A stretch of 64,000 nucleotides of DNA from NCBI RefSeq assembly GCF_017814275.1, contig NZ_JAGIYQ010000004.1, forward strand, positions 1 to 64,000, written 5' to 3'. Under the pieces are notes generated by a model. The model did no database searches. It saw nothing but the letters and a program-made list of their open reading frames with translations, and had not been told where the DNA came from. Origin of the DNA: Gottfriedia endophytica (lineage in GTDB: Bacteria; Bacillota; Bacilli; Bacillales; Bacillaceae_G). Numbering within the stretch: position 1 is the stretch's first letter; each line of letters opens with the position of its first letter. The translations under genes were made by a program, and so were the position numbers. This document shows, piece by piece, positions 1 through 11,759 of this stretch.

Positions 1-45
1 CGCCGCCAGCGTTCGTCCTGAGCCAGGATCAAACTCTCCATAATA
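1..45 (-). rRNA. 16S ribosomal RNA, 5' end only
   Basis: Read on the minus strand, the first 45 bases give the universal start of bacterial 16S rRNA, including the AGAGTTTGATCCTGGCTCAG primer site followed by GACGAACGCTGGCGGC. The rest of the gene lies left of the window. The mature 5' end is placed by similarity to the Bacillus 16S start and may be off by a few bases. The operon runs away from oriC, co-directional with replication. Confidence 0.97.
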
Positions 46-147
46 GATTGTTTATCTTAAGCTCTAAAACTAATAATTGACGTTTACTTCATGTTTTGTT
101 TAGTTTTCAAAGTTCATTTTGTCGTCATATCTCTTGGCGACTTCTAT

Positions 148-176
148 ATATTAACACGCTATCTTTTAGTGGTCAA
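148..176 (-). promoter_or_regulatory. rRNA operon promoter
   Basis: On the minus strand TTGACC (171-176) and TAATAT (148-153) are separated by exactly 17 bases, about 100 bases upstream of the mature 16S end. That is the usual place for a Bacillus rRNA P2-type promoter. No second, equally good upstream promoter was found. The rest of 45-490 is AT-rich and non-coding, with a loose dyad (GGGAGAA near 309 against TTCTCCC near 372) that lacks a T-run. Confidence 0.8.
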
Positions 177-490
177 TACCTTTTGTTAATATTTTTCAAA
201 AAAAGTAACCTCATTCCATTAAGTGGATGTAATTATTAAAAACAATATAATAATCCCCAAAACTTCAAAACCTAAGTTTTTCATAAATCAGTTTCCTATA
301 AGTAGAGGGAGAACAGAAAATTAACTATAATTATTCCATATTCCCCCATGGATATTAACATTCTCCCCTAATCATAAAATCCTTATAAAAGGATTAACCT
401 AAAGAATCTAACAAACCTCATTACACAAACTTGCAGTTCAAGGATAAAAAAATATTGCACATCACTGTTTTAGTTAAACACATTTTACAA

Positions 491-1531
491 CTAGATCAGT
501 TCTTTAATATAAAGAGTACGATCCTTCGTTAAATCGATAACCATTCCACTATTTTCTACTTTGATAGTCGGTCTTGTTATTTCCGTTGGTGACTGGTAAA
601 CAATTTGTCCCAGAACTCCGTTTGATAACATAACTCGATCACCAAGTTGATACTGAATAATCAGACTACTCATTGTCTCAATTACGCTAGGGTGGAACTT
701 TCCAAAACACTCTTTCTTTAAATGTTCTATAAACTGAAAATCATTTTGTGTATGATTAGCGTCTAAAACAATCGTAACATAATATGTACTTGCACCTAAT
801 ATTGATGCGAATTCATTAATAAATTTTGCTTTTAACTTAAGAGGAAAACCAGAACCATCGAGTCGCTCTTGATGTTGCAAAATAGCAATTTTCATTTGAT
901 CACGTAAAAATTGAATTTTTTCTACCATACGATAACTATACATAGGATAATTTTTATATTCTGGATCATTTTTTATTTGTGTCAAAGCATGGAATTGATA
1001 TTTTGCATACCCTGCATTACAAAGTGCCGCTGAAATCCCAATTTGTATCACATCGCCTTTGGGATATTTCAACTTAGTTGCAATCATTGTTGAAATCATT
1101 GTACATAATAAACTATAGTGTGCAATTTTATCTTTCTCATCTTTTAAGGTTATTGAAGGAATGACCAACTTTTTAATAGTATCTTGATTAGAATATTCAA
1201 TTATTGGTAAAAGTAGCTTTCTAAATTCCACAATATTTACCGCTGCTCCTGACTCCCAGCCACTAAAGTGTATCTTATACTTTTTAATTGCTTCAGAATA
1301 GATATCCATGAATTCGATACTTGAAATTGCTAATTTTTCTTCTTTTGCAGAAGAGTTGTTTGTGTTTTTATTAATCTGTACATCTACTTCGTTAATTAAA
1401 AAGGCACTTATTATATCAATATCTTCATTAGTTAATATTTTTCCAGTATTAATTATTGGAACATCTGATAAAGAATAGATTGGTTTATCGATCATCCAAC
1501 CCTCTCTTAACATATCCACTCTAACGATCAT
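491..1531 (-). CDS. Degenerate HD-GYP domain protein
   Basis: 346-residue protein resembling HD-GYP phosphodiesterases. The C-terminal half keeps the second signature, HQERLDGSGFP (220-230), and an early metal-ligand-type His in KIAHYSL (138). At the position of the usual HDIGK motif the sequence is LCNAGYAKY (170-178), so the His-Asp dyad is replaced by Cys-Asn and GYP reads GFP. The first ~100 residues match no domain I recognise. The ATG is preceded by GGGGGAT. It lies alone between gyrA and the rRNA operon; similar HD proteins occur there in B. cereus-type genomes. Family knowledge says an intact HD dyad is needed for c-di-GMP hydrolysis, so I infer a non-catalytic sensor or adaptor. Confidence 0.75.
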   Translation of the reverse strand: MIVRVDMLREGWMIDKPIYSLSDVPIINTGKILTNEDIDIISAFLINEVDVQINKNTNNSSAKEEKLAISSIEFMDIYSEAIKKYKIHFSGWESGAAVNIVEFRKLLLPIIEYSNQDTIKKLVIPSITLKDEKDKIAHYSLLCTMISTMIATKLKYPKGDVIQIGISAALCNAGYAKYQFHALTQIKNDPEYKNYPMYSYRMVEKIQFLRDQMKIAILQHQERLDGSGFPLKLKAKFINEFASILGASTYYVTIVLDANHTQNDFQFIEHLKKECFGKFHPSVIETMSSLIIQYQLGDRVMLSNGVLGQIVYQSPTEITRPTIKVENSGMVIDLTKDRTLYIKELI

Positions 1532-1575
1532 TGTAAATCCCCCAAATTAATATAATAAAACTACAAAAGTTTATA

Positions 1576-1655
1576 CAAAAAAGCACCTTCTGTAATCAAG
1601 ATATATAAGTTACCAAATTCCTTACATACTATAGTTAACAGAAGGTGCCTTTTTG
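1576..1655 (-). terminator. Bidirectional terminator after gyrA
   Basis: Perfect 11-bp arms (GCACCTTCTGT at 1583-1593, complement at 1638-1648) are bordered by T-runs on both strands. The 44-base loop is longer than usual. It ends gyrA transcription on the minus strand, just upstream of the HD-GYP-like gene. Confidence 0.75.
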
Positions 1656-1690
1656 AATTACAAGATTTGTGCATATCTCACAAATTTATT

Positions 1691-4159
1691 TTATTCTATT
1701 TCTTCATGATTCTCTTCATCATTAGATTCTTCTTCTTCTTCTTTGGCAGTTACTGCAACAGTTGCAACATGCCCTTCTTCACCTAGTTTAATTAACTTAA
1801 CTCCTTGAGTTACACGACCTAATCTTGAAATTTGATCAATAGGCATTCTAATGACTACACCTGATTCAGTAATCAGCATTAAATCTTCTTCATCATTTAC
1901 GACTTTCATCGAAATCATTTTCCCGTTTTTCTCTGTAACATTAAGTGTTTTTAGACCTTTTCCGCCACGGCTTTGAATACGGTACTCTTCTTGGGATGTT
2001 CTTTTTCCATAACCAAACTCTGTTACTACTAAAATGTCACGATCCTCTTCAATAACTTCCATACCAACAACATAATCATCTTCAGAAAGTGTGATTGCTT
2101 TAACCCCTGTTGCGCTTCTTCCCATTGAACGAACGCCCTCTTCATGGAAGCGGATCATCATTCCTTTGGCTGTACCTACAACAATATCCTTTGAACCATC
2201 TGTTAAACGTACAGAAATAACATCATCATCTTCACGTAAGTTAATTGCAATTAATCCATTTGTACGGATATTTGCAAATGCAGATAATGGACAACGTTTA
2301 GCAATACCTTGTTTTGTTGTAAAGAACAGATACCAGTCATCTAAGAACTCGCTGACAGGTATGATTGCATTAATACTTTCATCTCGGTCTATTTCAAGTA
2401 GATTAACAATTGGCAATCCCTTTGCAGTTCTGCTATATTCTGGGATTTCATATCCTTTTATACGATAAACTTTCCCTTTATTTGTAAAGAATAAAATTGT
2501 ATCGTGTGTTGATGTGGTTAAAAGATGCTCTAAGAAATCATCGTCATTTGTACCCATCCCTTGAATACCTCGTCCTCCTCTTCTTTGAGAGCGGTATGTA
2601 GAGATTGGTAGACGTTTAATATAGCCATTATGAGTTAAACTAATAACAATATTTTCTTGAGGTATTAAATCTTCATCCTCAATAACTTCATAACCACCAG
2701 GAATTATTGAAGTTCTACGTTTATCGTTGTATTGCTCTTTTAGTTGCGTAAGCTCTTCGCGGATAATCTCAAGTACACGTTCTTCATCCGCTAAAATTGC
2801 TCTTAATTCAGCAATCAATTTAATAAGCTCTTGATACTCTTCTTCAATTTTTTCACGTTCTAATCCTGTTAAACGTTGTAGACGCATATCTAAAATTGCT
2901 TGAGCTTGTTTTTCACTTAATGAGAAAGTCTCAATTAAACCATTTTTAGCAATTTCTGCTGTTTGTGAGGCACGAATTAAACTAATTACTGCATCTAAAT
3001 GATCTAAAGCTACTTTTAATCCTTCTAAAATATGAGCACGTGCTTCTGCCTTTTCTAGTTCAAAGGCAGTTCTTCTTTTTATAACTACTACTTGATGATC
3101 AAGATAGTACTTTAAGCAGTGTTTTAATGAAAGTACTTTTGGTTCCCCATTTACTAAAGCCAAAAGATTTATACCAAAGCTTGTCTGTAATGCCGTTTGT
3201 TTATATAGATTATTTAAAAGAACATTTGCATTAGCATCTCTACGTACCTCCATTACGATACGCATACCGTTACGGTCAGATTCATCCCTAAGGTCGGTGA
3301 TTCCTTCAATTTTTTTGTCGCGTACTAATTCTGCAATCCGCTCAACTAATCTTGCCTTATTTACTTGGTAAGGAAGTTCAGAAACAACGATTGATTGTTT
3401 GCCATTAGCTTTTTCCTCTATCTCAACTTTTGCACGAACAATTACAGAACCCTTACCTGTTTCATAGGCTTTTCGAATACCGCTTTTTCCTAAGATCATT
3501 CCAGCAGTAGGGAAATCTGGACCAGGGATATACTCCATTAGCTCTTGTACTGTTAATTCTGGATCTTTACTTAATGCAAGCACTCCATCAATAACTTCTC
3601 CAAGTTGATGAGGCGGAATATTCGTTGCCATCCCTACCGCAATACCAGTCGCACCATTTACTAATAAGTTTGGAAAACGAGCAGGTAATACAATTGGCTC
3701 TCTTTCAGAACCATCATAGTTATCTTGGTAATCAATTGTATTTTTATTTATATCACGTAAAAGTTCCATTGAAATTTTGGACATTCTAGCTTCTGTGTAA
3801 CGCATTGCAGCCGCAGAATCTCCATCTATAGATCCAAAATTCCCATGTCCATCTACAAGCATGTAGCGATAGTTAAAATCTTGTGCCATACGGACCATTG
3901 TTTCATAAACTGCAGAGTCGCCATGAGGATGATACTTACCAATAACTTCGCCAACAATACGTGCCGATTTTTTATAAGCTTTATCTGCAGTCATCCCTAA
4001 ATCATTCATAGCATATAAAATACGTCGATGTACTGGTTTTAGTCCGTCACGTACATCAGGTAATGCTCGTGCTACAATAACGCTCATTGCATAGTCTAGA
4101 AAGGAAGTACGCATTTCATGACTAATATTAATTTCTTTAATTTGTTGATTTTCGCTCAA
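1691..4159 (-). CDS. gyrA: DNA gyrase subunit A
   Basis: Breakage-reunion subunit of gyrase, which introduces negative supercoils as an A2B2 complex. From the TTG at 4159 the product has 822 residues, the family's normal size. The catalytic Tyr is at 121 ([10 protein letters not shown]) and the GyrA-box [10 protein letters not shown] sits before the C-terminal beta-pinwheel, which ends in an acidic tail. The TTG is chosen because GGGAGG lies 8 bases upstream and MSENQQ aligns with known GyrA starts; a longer frame from 4192 has no such support. The quinolone-determining stretch reads [10 protein letters not shown], with Ser82 and Glu86 of the usual susceptible type. A small terminator-like hairpin separates it from gyrB, so some independent transcription is likely. 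Confidence 0.97.
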   Translation of the reverse strand: MSENQQIKEINISHEMRTSFLDYAMSVIVARALPDVRDGLKPVHRRILYAMNDLGMTADKAYKKSARIVGEVIGKYHPHGDSAVYETMVRMAQDFNYRYMLVDGHGNFGSIDGDSAAAMRYTEARMSKISMELLRDINKNTIDYQDNYDGSEREPIVLPARFPNLLVNGATGIAVGMATNIPPHQLGEVIDGVLALSKDPELTVQELMEYIPGPDFPTAGMILGKSGIRKAYETGKGSVIVRAKVEIEEKANGKQSIVVSELPYQVNKARLVERIAELVRDKKIEGITDLRDESDRNGMRIVMEVRRDANANVLLNNLYKQTALQTSFGINLLALVNGEPKVLSLKHCLKYYLDHQVVVIKRRTAFELEKAEARAHILEGLKVALDHLDAVISLIRASQTAEIAKNGLIETFSLSEKQAQAILDMRLQRLTGLEREKIEEEYQELIKLIAELRAILADEERVLEIIREELTQLKEQYNDKRRTSIIPGGYEVIEDEDLIPQENIVISLTHNGYIKRLPISTYRSQRRGGRGIQGMGTNDDDFLEHLLTTSTHDTILFFTNKGKVYRIKGYEIPEYSRTAKGLPIVNLLEIDRDESINAIIPVSEFLDDWYLFFTTKQGIAKRCPLSAFANIRTNGLIAINLREDDDVISVRLTDGSKDIVVGTAKGMMIRFHEEGVRSMGRSATGVKAITLSEDDYVVGMEVIEEDRDILVVTEFGYGKRTSQEEYRIQSRGGKGLKTLNVTEKNGKMISMKVVNDEEDLMLITESGVVIRMPIDQISRLGRVTQGVKLIKLGEEGHVATVAVTAKEEEEESNDEENHEEIE

Positions 4160-4201
4160 CAACAGCACCTCCCTTATTTCTAAATAGTACACTTAAGTAG
4201 G

Positions 4202-4221
4202 AAAAAGGAGCATAATGCTCC
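4202..4221 (-). terminator. Hairpin between gyrB and gyrA
   Basis: On the minus strand GGAGCAT-T-ATGCTCC is followed by five T. The stem is short, so it probably causes partial termination, lowering rather than abolishing read-through from gyrB into gyrA. Confidence 0.5.
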
Positions 4222-4237
4222 CCTATAAAATTCTTAA

Positions 4238-6172
<1,935 letters not shown>

Positions 6173-6192
6173 TCACCTTCTTTTCTAATTAA

Positions 6193-7311
6193 TTATGGCG
6201 TTAAAATTGTGCCTTTTTGAACATTAATTATATTTGCTTTTTTTATTGTTTCATGATCTATTCCGTCAACACTAGTAGTTGTAACGAAGGTTTGTACTTT
6301 ATTTTGTATTGCATTTAATAAATGAGTTTGGCGATAATCATCAAGTTCTGATAATACATCATCTAAAAGTAAGATTGGATACTCTCCAACTTCTGATTTA
6401 ATTAATTCGATTTCTGCTAATTTTAACGATAGGGCAGTTGTTCTTTGTTGTCCTTGTGAACCAAACATTTGAACATTTCTCTCATTGACCATAAATAACA
6501 AGTCATCTCTATGTGGGCCAAGTAACGTTGTACCTCTAGCAATTTCACGATTTTTTTCACTAGAAAAAGCCTCTATATACTCTTCTTCCATTTTCGACAA
6601 ATCTTCTGTATCTGATACATTTATACTTGGCTTATAAATAATCTCTAGGATTTCCGTTCCCCTTGAGATTTGGTGATGAATAGCAGACGCCCATTTTTGA
6701 AGTAATTGAATGAACGAAATTCTCTTAATAGCAATTTTAACAGCATGTTTAACAAGTTGAGCTGTTAAGACATCTAACATCAACTCATTAGTTTGCTCTC
6801 TTTTTACTTGTAATTGCTTTAATAGAGAATTTCGTTGGTTAAGGATTCGTTGATATTGACTTAATTCATGCAAATAGATAGGTGATACTTGACCTAATTC
6901 CATATCCAAGAATTTTCGTCTAACTTGTGGGCTTCCTTTAACAAGGTGTAGATCTTCAGGAGCAAACATGACAACATTCATTACGCCGATATACTGACTT
7001 AATTTTGATTGTTCTAAGTGGTTATATTTAGCTTTTTTACCTTTTTTTGAAAGGATAAGCTGTAAAGTAACTTCTTGATTTTTCTTTTGTACCGTTCCTT
7101 TTATTGTACCATACTCTTGGTCCCAACGAATAAGTTCTTTATCATTGCTTGTTCGATGAGATTTTGTCATGGCTAAAACATAAATTGCTTCCATGAGATT
7201 TGTTTTACCTTGAGCATTCTCTCCAATAATAACGTTAACCTGATCTTTAAACGTAAGGTTTAGGACTTCGTAATTCCGATAGTCTTTTAACCGTAAATCT
7301 TTTATATGCAA
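6193..7311 (-). CDS. recF: RecF recombination mediator ATPase
   Basis: SMC-like ATPase that helps load RecA at gapped DNA with RecO and RecR. Walker A is GENAQGKT (30-37), the ABC signature region is [19 protein letters not shown], and Walker B is [13 protein letters not shown], all near their standard positions in this 372-residue protein. GGGGGA precedes the ATG with a slightly long spacer. It lies in the dnaN-yaaA-recF-gyrB order, 15 bases after yaaA, so it is probably co-transcribed with both neighbours. Confidence 0.96.
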   Translation of the reverse strand: MHIKDLRLKDYRNYEVLNLTFKDQVNVIIGENAQGKTNLMEAIYVLAMTKSHRTSNDKELIRWDQEYGTIKGTVQKKNQEVTLQLILSKKGKKAKYNHLEQSKLSQYIGVMNVVMFAPEDLHLVKGSPQVRRKFLDMELGQVSPIYLHELSQYQRILNQRNSLLKQLQVKREQTNELMLDVLTAQLVKHAVKIAIKRISFIQLLQKWASAIHHQISRGTEILEIIYKPSINVSDTEDLSKMEEEYIEAFSSEKNREIARGTTLLGPHRDDLLFMVNERNVQMFGSQGQQRTTALSLKLAEIELIKSEVGEYPILLLDDVLSELDDYRQTHLLNAIQNKVQTFVTTTSVDGIDHETIKKANIINVQKGTILTP

Positions 7312-7326
7312 AGGGATTCCCCCAAA

Positions 7327-7545
7327 TTATGTGGTAATAGTAAAGATACCAAATCCTATAATTTTAATTTCATCATTTGGTACTAATTTCTTTCCACGTC
7401 TATTCTCTAATTCGTTGTTCACATAAATTTCATGCTCTGATAAGAACCATTTTGCCATTCCGCCTGTATCAATCACACCAGCAAGCTTTAAAAATTGCCC
7501 TAAAGTAATATATTCTGTTTTAATTTTAATTTTTTCATTTTTCAT
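7327..7545 (-). CDS. yaaA: S4-domain RNA-binding protein YaaA
   Basis: 72-residue protein made almost entirely of one S4-like RNA-binding fold. The stretch ITLGQFLKLAGVIDTGGMAK is followed by VNNELENRRGKKLVPND, the typical loop of the YaaA/RlbA family, thought to act in 50S ribosome assembly. GAGGGTGAT stands before the ATG. It lies between dnaN and recF as in other Bacilli, and overlaps neither. Confidence 0.93.
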   Translation of the reverse strand: MKNEKIKIKTEYITLGQFLKLAGVIDTGGMAKWFLSEHEIYVNNELENRRGKKLVPNDEIKIIGFGIFTITT

Positions 7546-7635
7546 TTAATCACCCTCAATTGTCCATTCCTTAATTGTACTAAACTTCTGAAAGAAAAAC
7601 TATATTCTACTTTGTTTATTTTCTCCATATGATAG

Positions 7636-7665
7636 AAAAGTTACTAGCATTTCTACTAGTAACTT
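7636..7665 (-). terminator. Hairpin after dnaN
   Basis: Perfect 10-bp inverted repeat (AAGTTACTAG at 7638-7647, complement 7656-7665) with an 8-base loop. On the minus strand it is followed only by TTTTCTATC, so it is a weak terminator or a processing/stability element between dnaN and yaaA. Confidence 0.55.
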
Positions 7666-7684
7666 ATATCTTACATAAAATTCA

Positions 7685-8830
7685 TTAATAAGTACGTACA
7701 GGTAATATTAGTTGTAACGTTTTTGTATCATTTGCCGTTCTAATTAAGAATGGTCTCATTACACCTGTAAATTGAATATAAATTTCAGGACTTTCGATCG
7801 CTTTTAATGCATCCATAACATATTTCGCACTAAATGAGATCTTTAATTCTTCTCCTTTTAATTCTTTACAAATAATTTCATCTACTACTTTGCCAATTTC
7901 AGGTGAGTAAGAAGAAATATTAACGATTGATTGATCTACAGTTTCTAAATGAACAACATTATTTCGTCCATCTCTAGCTAATAATGAAGCTCGATCAATC
8001 GCTTGTAATAATGTTTTTGTATCAACAGTTAATTCTGTTTTACATTCATTTGGAATTAATTTAGTTGTATCTGGGTAGTTTCCTTCAAGAAGTCTTGTGA
8101 AAAATAAAATATGTTTTGTTTTGAATAATGCTTGATGCTCAGTTAAAACAATCTCTACTTTTTCATCGTTGTCATCAAGAATTTTGCTCAATTCGTTTAA
8201 ACTCTTTCCAGGAATAACAACACTTACTTTAAAGTTATTATCCATAGAATCCATCTCTATCTTTGCTTCACGTAATGCAAGTCGATGACTATCTGTTGCA
8301 ATACATGTTAGATCGCCGTTTTCAATCTTCCAATTTACCCCAGTTAAGATTGGTCTTGTTTCAGAAGTAGAAACTGCAAAAACAGTTTGACGAATCATAA
8401 ATTTTAGTAAATCAGCTGATATTCTAAATGTTTCATGTTCTTCAATTTGTGGTAATAAAGGAAATTCTTCCGCATCAAATCCATTTAAACTAAATTCCGT
8501 TTTACCTGATTTAATTTTTGTAACAAAATTTTGATCTGATTCGATCTCTACAAAATCAGAAGGTAGTTTTTTTACGATTTCACCAAAGTATTTAGCATTA
8601 AGTACAATACTTCCAGTTTGTTGAACTTCTAATATATGTTGATCATCTAAAGTACTTGGTATAAATGATTCAATTGAAATATCCGAATCACTACCAGTTA
8701 AGATCATACCTTCTTGTGTAACGACAATTTTTATACCAGTTAAAATTGGAATAGTTGTTCTTGATGAAACAGCCTTCATTACATCTTGTACAGCTTTTAC
8801 TAAATATTCTTTTTGAACAGTAAATTTCAT
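7685..8830 (-). CDS. dnaN: DNA polymerase III beta sliding clamp
   Basis: 381-residue clamp subunit with the three-domain repeat of the family. It starts MKFTVQKEYLVKAVQDVMKA and ends in LILPVRTY, the C-terminal cleft region that holds partner peptides. The ATG at 8830 is chosen over an in-frame GTG three codons upstream because that GTG overlaps the AAGGAG ribosome site, which lies 8 bases before the ATG. Transcription probably comes from dnaA through the unwinding region of oriC. Confidence 0.97.
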   Translation of the reverse strand: MKFTVQKEYLVKAVQDVMKAVSSRTTIPILTGIKIVVTQEGMILTGSDSDISIESFIPSTLDDQHILEVQQTGSIVLNAKYFGEIVKKLPSDFVEIESDQNFVTKIKSGKTEFSLNGFDAEEFPLLPQIEEHETFRISADLLKFMIRQTVFAVSTSETRPILTGVNWKIENGDLTCIATDSHRLALREAKIEMDSMDNNFKVSVVIPGKSLNELSKILDDNDEKVEIVLTEHQALFKTKHILFFTRLLEGNYPDTTKLIPNECKTELTVDTKTLLQAIDRASLLARDGRNNVVHLETVDQSIVNISSYSPEIGKVVDEIICKELKGEELKISFSAKYVMDALKAIESPEIYIQFTGVMRPFLIRTANDTKTLQLILPVRTY

Positions 8831-8839
8831 AGTTTTCAC

Positions 8840-8987
8840 TCCTTATAAGTAATTATTTTAAAGATAATAGTAGTAATAGGGGCTGTTAACATGTGGATAA
8901 CTTTGTTTTAGTAAAGAAAAAATAGTCTATCAACATGTGGATAGACTGTGTAAAAGTGGATGTTAGTTATTCACAGTTTAACAACTT
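8840..8987 (-). other. oriC downstream half: DnaA boxes and unwinding element
   Basis: The dnaA-dnaN spacer holds a perfect DnaA box TGTGGATAA (8892-8900), a perfect TTATTCACA (8967-8975) and a one-mismatch TGTGGATAG (8937-8945). Directly beside the first box, after a short G-rich patch, the plus strand reads TAATAGTAGTAATAG (8865-8879), five consecutive DnaA-trios, followed by a very AT-rich run to 8840. Box, GC patch, trios and AT run is the arrangement described for the B. subtilis basal unwinding system, so strand opening is predicted here. Confidence 0.85.
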
Positions 8988-10334
8988 TTACTGTTGTAAC
9001 TTTTCATTGATTTCTTTTAATTGAGCTTGAAGTTGGACATCAATTTCTACTAATTTAGAGATTTTTTCGTGGGCATGAATAACAGTTGTATGATCGCGGC
9101 CACCAAATTCTTCTCCAATTTTAGGTAGAGAGTGGTCAGTAAGCTCTCTAGATAGATACATTGCAACCTGTCTTGGGTAAGCAACTGACTTTGTTCTTTT
9201 TTTAGCTTTGAAGTCATCTAATTTTATATTAAAGAATTCTCCTACAGTTCGTTGGATATCTTGAATTGATAATATTTTTGGCTTAGCAGTTGTTATAAGG
9301 TTTTTAAGAGCCTCGGCTGCTACACTTGCATTTATATCTTTATTAATTAAGGAAGAATAAGCGACAACACGAATAAGTGCACCTTCTAATTCACGAATAT
9401 TTGTGTCAACTTGGTTAGCGATATATAGCATTACTTCATTTGGAACATCTAAACCCTCTGCTTTAGCTTTTTTACGTAAAATAGCGATACGTGTTTCTAA
9501 ATCCGGTGGTGTGATATCTGTAATAAGGCCCCATTCAAAGCGAGAACGTAAACGATCCTCTAAAGTTGGTATTTCCTTCGGTGGTCTATCACTGGAAATA
9601 ACAATTTGTTTGGATTCCTCATGTAGCGTATTAAATGTATGGAAAAATTCCTCTTGCGTCTGCTCTTTTCCAGCTAAAAATTGAATATCGTCAATTAGTA
9701 AAACATCAACGTTTCTATATTTATTTCGAAATTCTACTGCTTTATTATCACGAATAGAATTAATAAACTCATTTGTGAATTTCTCTGAAGATAAATAAAC
9801 TACTTTTGCATTTGGATTATGTTCTAATACATAATGACCGATCGCATGCATTAAGTGAGTTTTTCCAAGTCCAACTCCCCCATAAATAAACAATGGGTTG
9901 TATGCTTTCGCAGGAGCCTCCGCAACAGCTAAAGATGCAGCATGTGCAAATCGGTTACCTGAACCAATTACAAACGTATCAAAAGTATATTTAGGATTTA
10001 ACATACTTTGTCCAAACTCTATTGGCTCATCGATTTTTACTTTTTCTTTTACCGCAGGGATATTCATAGCGATTTCATCTATATGATTTTGTGGCAGGAT
10101 AAACTTAATAATTAATTCTGCACCAGTTATTTCTAATACAGTGTCCATTATTAATCCTGAATACTTTGATTCTAGCCAATCTCTAGCAAATTCATTAGGG
10201 GCTACAATGGTCAAGGTATCTTCTTTTAAGGAGTAAGCTTTTGTTGATTTCAACCATGTTTCAAAACTTGGCTTACTAATTTTTCTTTCGATTTCTTCTA
10301 GTACTCTTGACCAAAGATCCTCGATATTTTCCAA
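8988..10334 (-). CDS. dnaA: Chromosomal replication initiator DnaA
   Basis: 448-residue AAA+ initiator. Domain I (1-~85) opens [21 protein letters not shown] short linker leads to the AAA+ core with Walker [10 protein letters not shown] (152-160) and Walker [10 protein letters not shown] (211-219). Domain IV carries the DnaA signature [15 protein letters not shown], which reads the DnaA box. The start is TTG at 10334, well placed after AAAGGAGG; no ATG lies nearby. It is flanked on both sides by DnaA boxes, so autoregulation is expected. Confidence 0.97.
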   Translation of the reverse strand: MENIEDLWSRVLEEIERKISKPSFETWLKSTKAYSLKEDTLTIVAPNEFARDWLESKYSGLIMDTVLEITGAELIIKFILPQNHIDEIAMNIPAVKEKVKIDEPIEFGQSMLNPKYTFDTFVIGSGNRFAHAASLAVAEAPAKAYNPLFIYGGVGLGKTHLMHAIGHYVLEHNPNAKVVYLSSEKFTNEFINSIRDNKAVEFRNKYRNVDVLLIDDIQFLAGKEQTQEEFFHTFNTLHEESKQIVISSDRPPKEIPTLEDRLRSRFEWGLITDITPPDLETRIAILRKKAKAEGLDVPNEVMLYIANQVDTNIRELEGALIRVVAYSSLINKDINASVAAEALKNLITTAKPKILSIQDIQRTVGEFFNIKLDDFKAKKRTKSVAYPRQVAMYLSRELTDHSLPKIGEEFGGRDHTTVIHAHEKISKLVEIDVQLQAQLKEINEKLQQ

Positions 10335-10740
10335 TTAATTTTACCTCCTTTTATTAGATTGTTTAACTTTTGTACAACGTCACTTACGGAAGTTAATTTT
10401 TATTCAAAAACATGTATACGTTGCTTTCGTGATATTTCGGGAAATAATTAGTTATTCGACAATATTCACGGCCTGTGAATAACTTTATTTAGTATAACTG
10501 CAAAACCTGTCCACAAGTTATCAACAATTGTGGATAAAATTATAGGCCGTAAAAGTTACTCAGAAATAGAAAACAAATTAATCATAGCAAATTAAAACAG
10601 TATTTTCAATGCTTTGTTATTGTTATCCACAGAGTCGTCCACTTGTTGAAAAATACTTGTCCACAACAATAGTAAATGTGCAAAACCTGTCAATATTTGT
10701 TGTGAATAAAAAATGTGGAAATAAAAAATATCCACAGGTA
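10335..10740. other. oriC upstream half: DnaA-box cluster
   Basis: Four perfect 9-mer DnaA boxes: TGTGAATAA at 10474-10482, TGTGGATAA at 10529-10537, TTATCCACA at 10623-10631 and TGTGAATAA at 10701-10709. Several one-mismatch boxes lie between them (for example 10518-10526, 10657-10665 and 10728-10736). A Spo0A-box match, TTCGACA (10455-10461), lies beside the first box. With the dnaA-dnaN spacer this forms the bipartite origin typical of Bacillus. From 10741 to 11000 I see only AT-rich DNA, no gene and no further perfect box. Confidence 0.92.
10581..10609 (-). promoter_or_regulatory. dnaA promoter
   Basis: On the minus strand TTGAAA (10604-10609) and TATGAT (10581-10586) are 17 bases apart, and TGC stands directly before the -10. 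Perfect DnaA boxes lie just upstream (10623-10631) and downstream (10529-10537), as expected for an autoregulated dnaA promoter. Confidence 0.7.
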
Positions 10741-11000
10741 AGTAAACAAATTAAATAAAATGGAGAACGAAAAAATTTCGTATGCATTAAAACTACGGAT
10801 TGGTTCGCTAGTAATTAATCATTTAAATAGATTAATTTTTATTGGTTTGGAAAAACTGTACTTGTTTAAATCGAAGGATTAATTTAATATAGAATAATTC
10901 CATTAAAATGGTGATTTAATGGATGCAATATAGAAGATATTCTTATCATTTATCTTTTAAGGAATAGAAAAGAAATTATTTCCACTCTAAATAACACGCA

Positions 11001-11030
11001 TTGACATATTAACTACTTATTCTTTATAAT
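11001..11030 (+). promoter_or_regulatory. rpmH promoter
   Basis: Perfect TTGACA (11001-11006) and TATAAT (11025-11030) with an 18-base spacer, 46 bases before the rpmH start codon. It is one of the two strongest-looking promoters in the window. Confidence 0.85.
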
Positions 11031-11076
11031 TGATAGGACTGTCTATAACAGTAATTCCTCAGGGAGGTGTTATATA

Positions 11077-11211
11077 ATGAAAAGAACATATCAACCAAAC
11101 AAACGTAAACGCAGTAAAGTACATGGTTTTCGTAGCCGTATGAGCACTAAAAACGGACGTAAAGTTCTTGCTGCTCGTCGTCGTAAAGGAAGAAACGTAT
11201 TATCTGCATAG
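11077..11211 (+). CDS. rpmH: 50S ribosomal protein L34
   Basis: 44-residue, very basic protein starting [18 protein letters not shown] and ending GRNVLSA, the standard L34 sequence and length. AGGGAGGTG precedes the ATG. It is followed at once by a strong terminator, so rnpA downstream is only partly read from this promoter. It is the first gene to the right of oriC, conserved across Bacilli. Confidence 0.97.
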   Translation: MKRTYQPNKRKRSKVHGFRSRMSTKNGRKVLAARRRKGRNVLSA

Positions 11212-11236
11212 GCCACTGTCATCAGTGGTCTTTTTT
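11211..11236 (+). terminator. Terminator after rpmH
   Basis: The stem GGCCACTG/CAGTGGTC with a 4-base loop and six T begins on the last base of the rpmH stop codon. Confidence 0.85.
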
Positions 11237-11350
11237 CGCTAAATAGGGTATTTTTTCTTTTCTGGACGTAATGACTAATACCTAATAAATAAGATCTTTA
11301 ACGAAACTTTCATTAGATATTTAAAGGAATTTCAGAGGTGTCAATCGAAC

Positions 11351-11725
11351 ATGAATAAGAAAAACAGAATAAAGAAAAATGCTGATTTTGATAGAATTTT
11401 TCGTGAGGGGACATCTACTGCAAATCGTCAATTTGTGCTTTATGTTTTACAAAAACAGAAACAAAATCAATATCGAATTGGACTTTCTGTAAGTAAGAAG
11501 CTGGGGAACGCGGTTGTACGCAATCATATCAAAAGATACATAAGACAAGCATTATTAGAAATGAAAGAACAACTTCAAAATGATTATGATTATGTTATTA
11601 TTGCAAGAAAACCATGCGTAGAAATGCCATTTGATCAATTCAAAAGTAGTTTAAATCATGTTTTAAAACGTGCAAAAGCACTTAAAATAGACAATCAAAA
11701 GAACCTAATTAGCCGTAAAAGTTAA
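11351..11725 (+). CDS. rnpA: Ribonuclease P protein component
   Basis: 124-residue basic protein that helps the RNase P RNA cut tRNA leaders. The family motif region is [20 protein letters not shown], near residue 50-70, followed by [17 protein letters not shown] lies before the ATG with a slightly long spacer. The order rpmH-rnpA-yidC-jag is the conserved one; the gap to yidC is 34 bases, so they are co-transcribed. Confidence 0.96.
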   Translation: MNKKNRIKKNADFDRIFREGTSTANRQFVLYVLQKQKQNQYRIGLSVSKKLGNAVVRNHIKRYIRQALLEMKEQLQNDYDYVIIARKPCVEMPFDQFKSSLNHVLKRAKALKIDNQKNLISRKS

Positions 11726-11759
11726 TGGGGTTACTAGATCTTATAAAGGAGGGACTAAA

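Noticed and set aside
10434-10445. ATTTCGGGAAAT near oriC as a Noc-binding site
   Set aside because: Two bases short of the ATTTCCCGGGAAAT consensus, so spacing of the half-sites is wrong.
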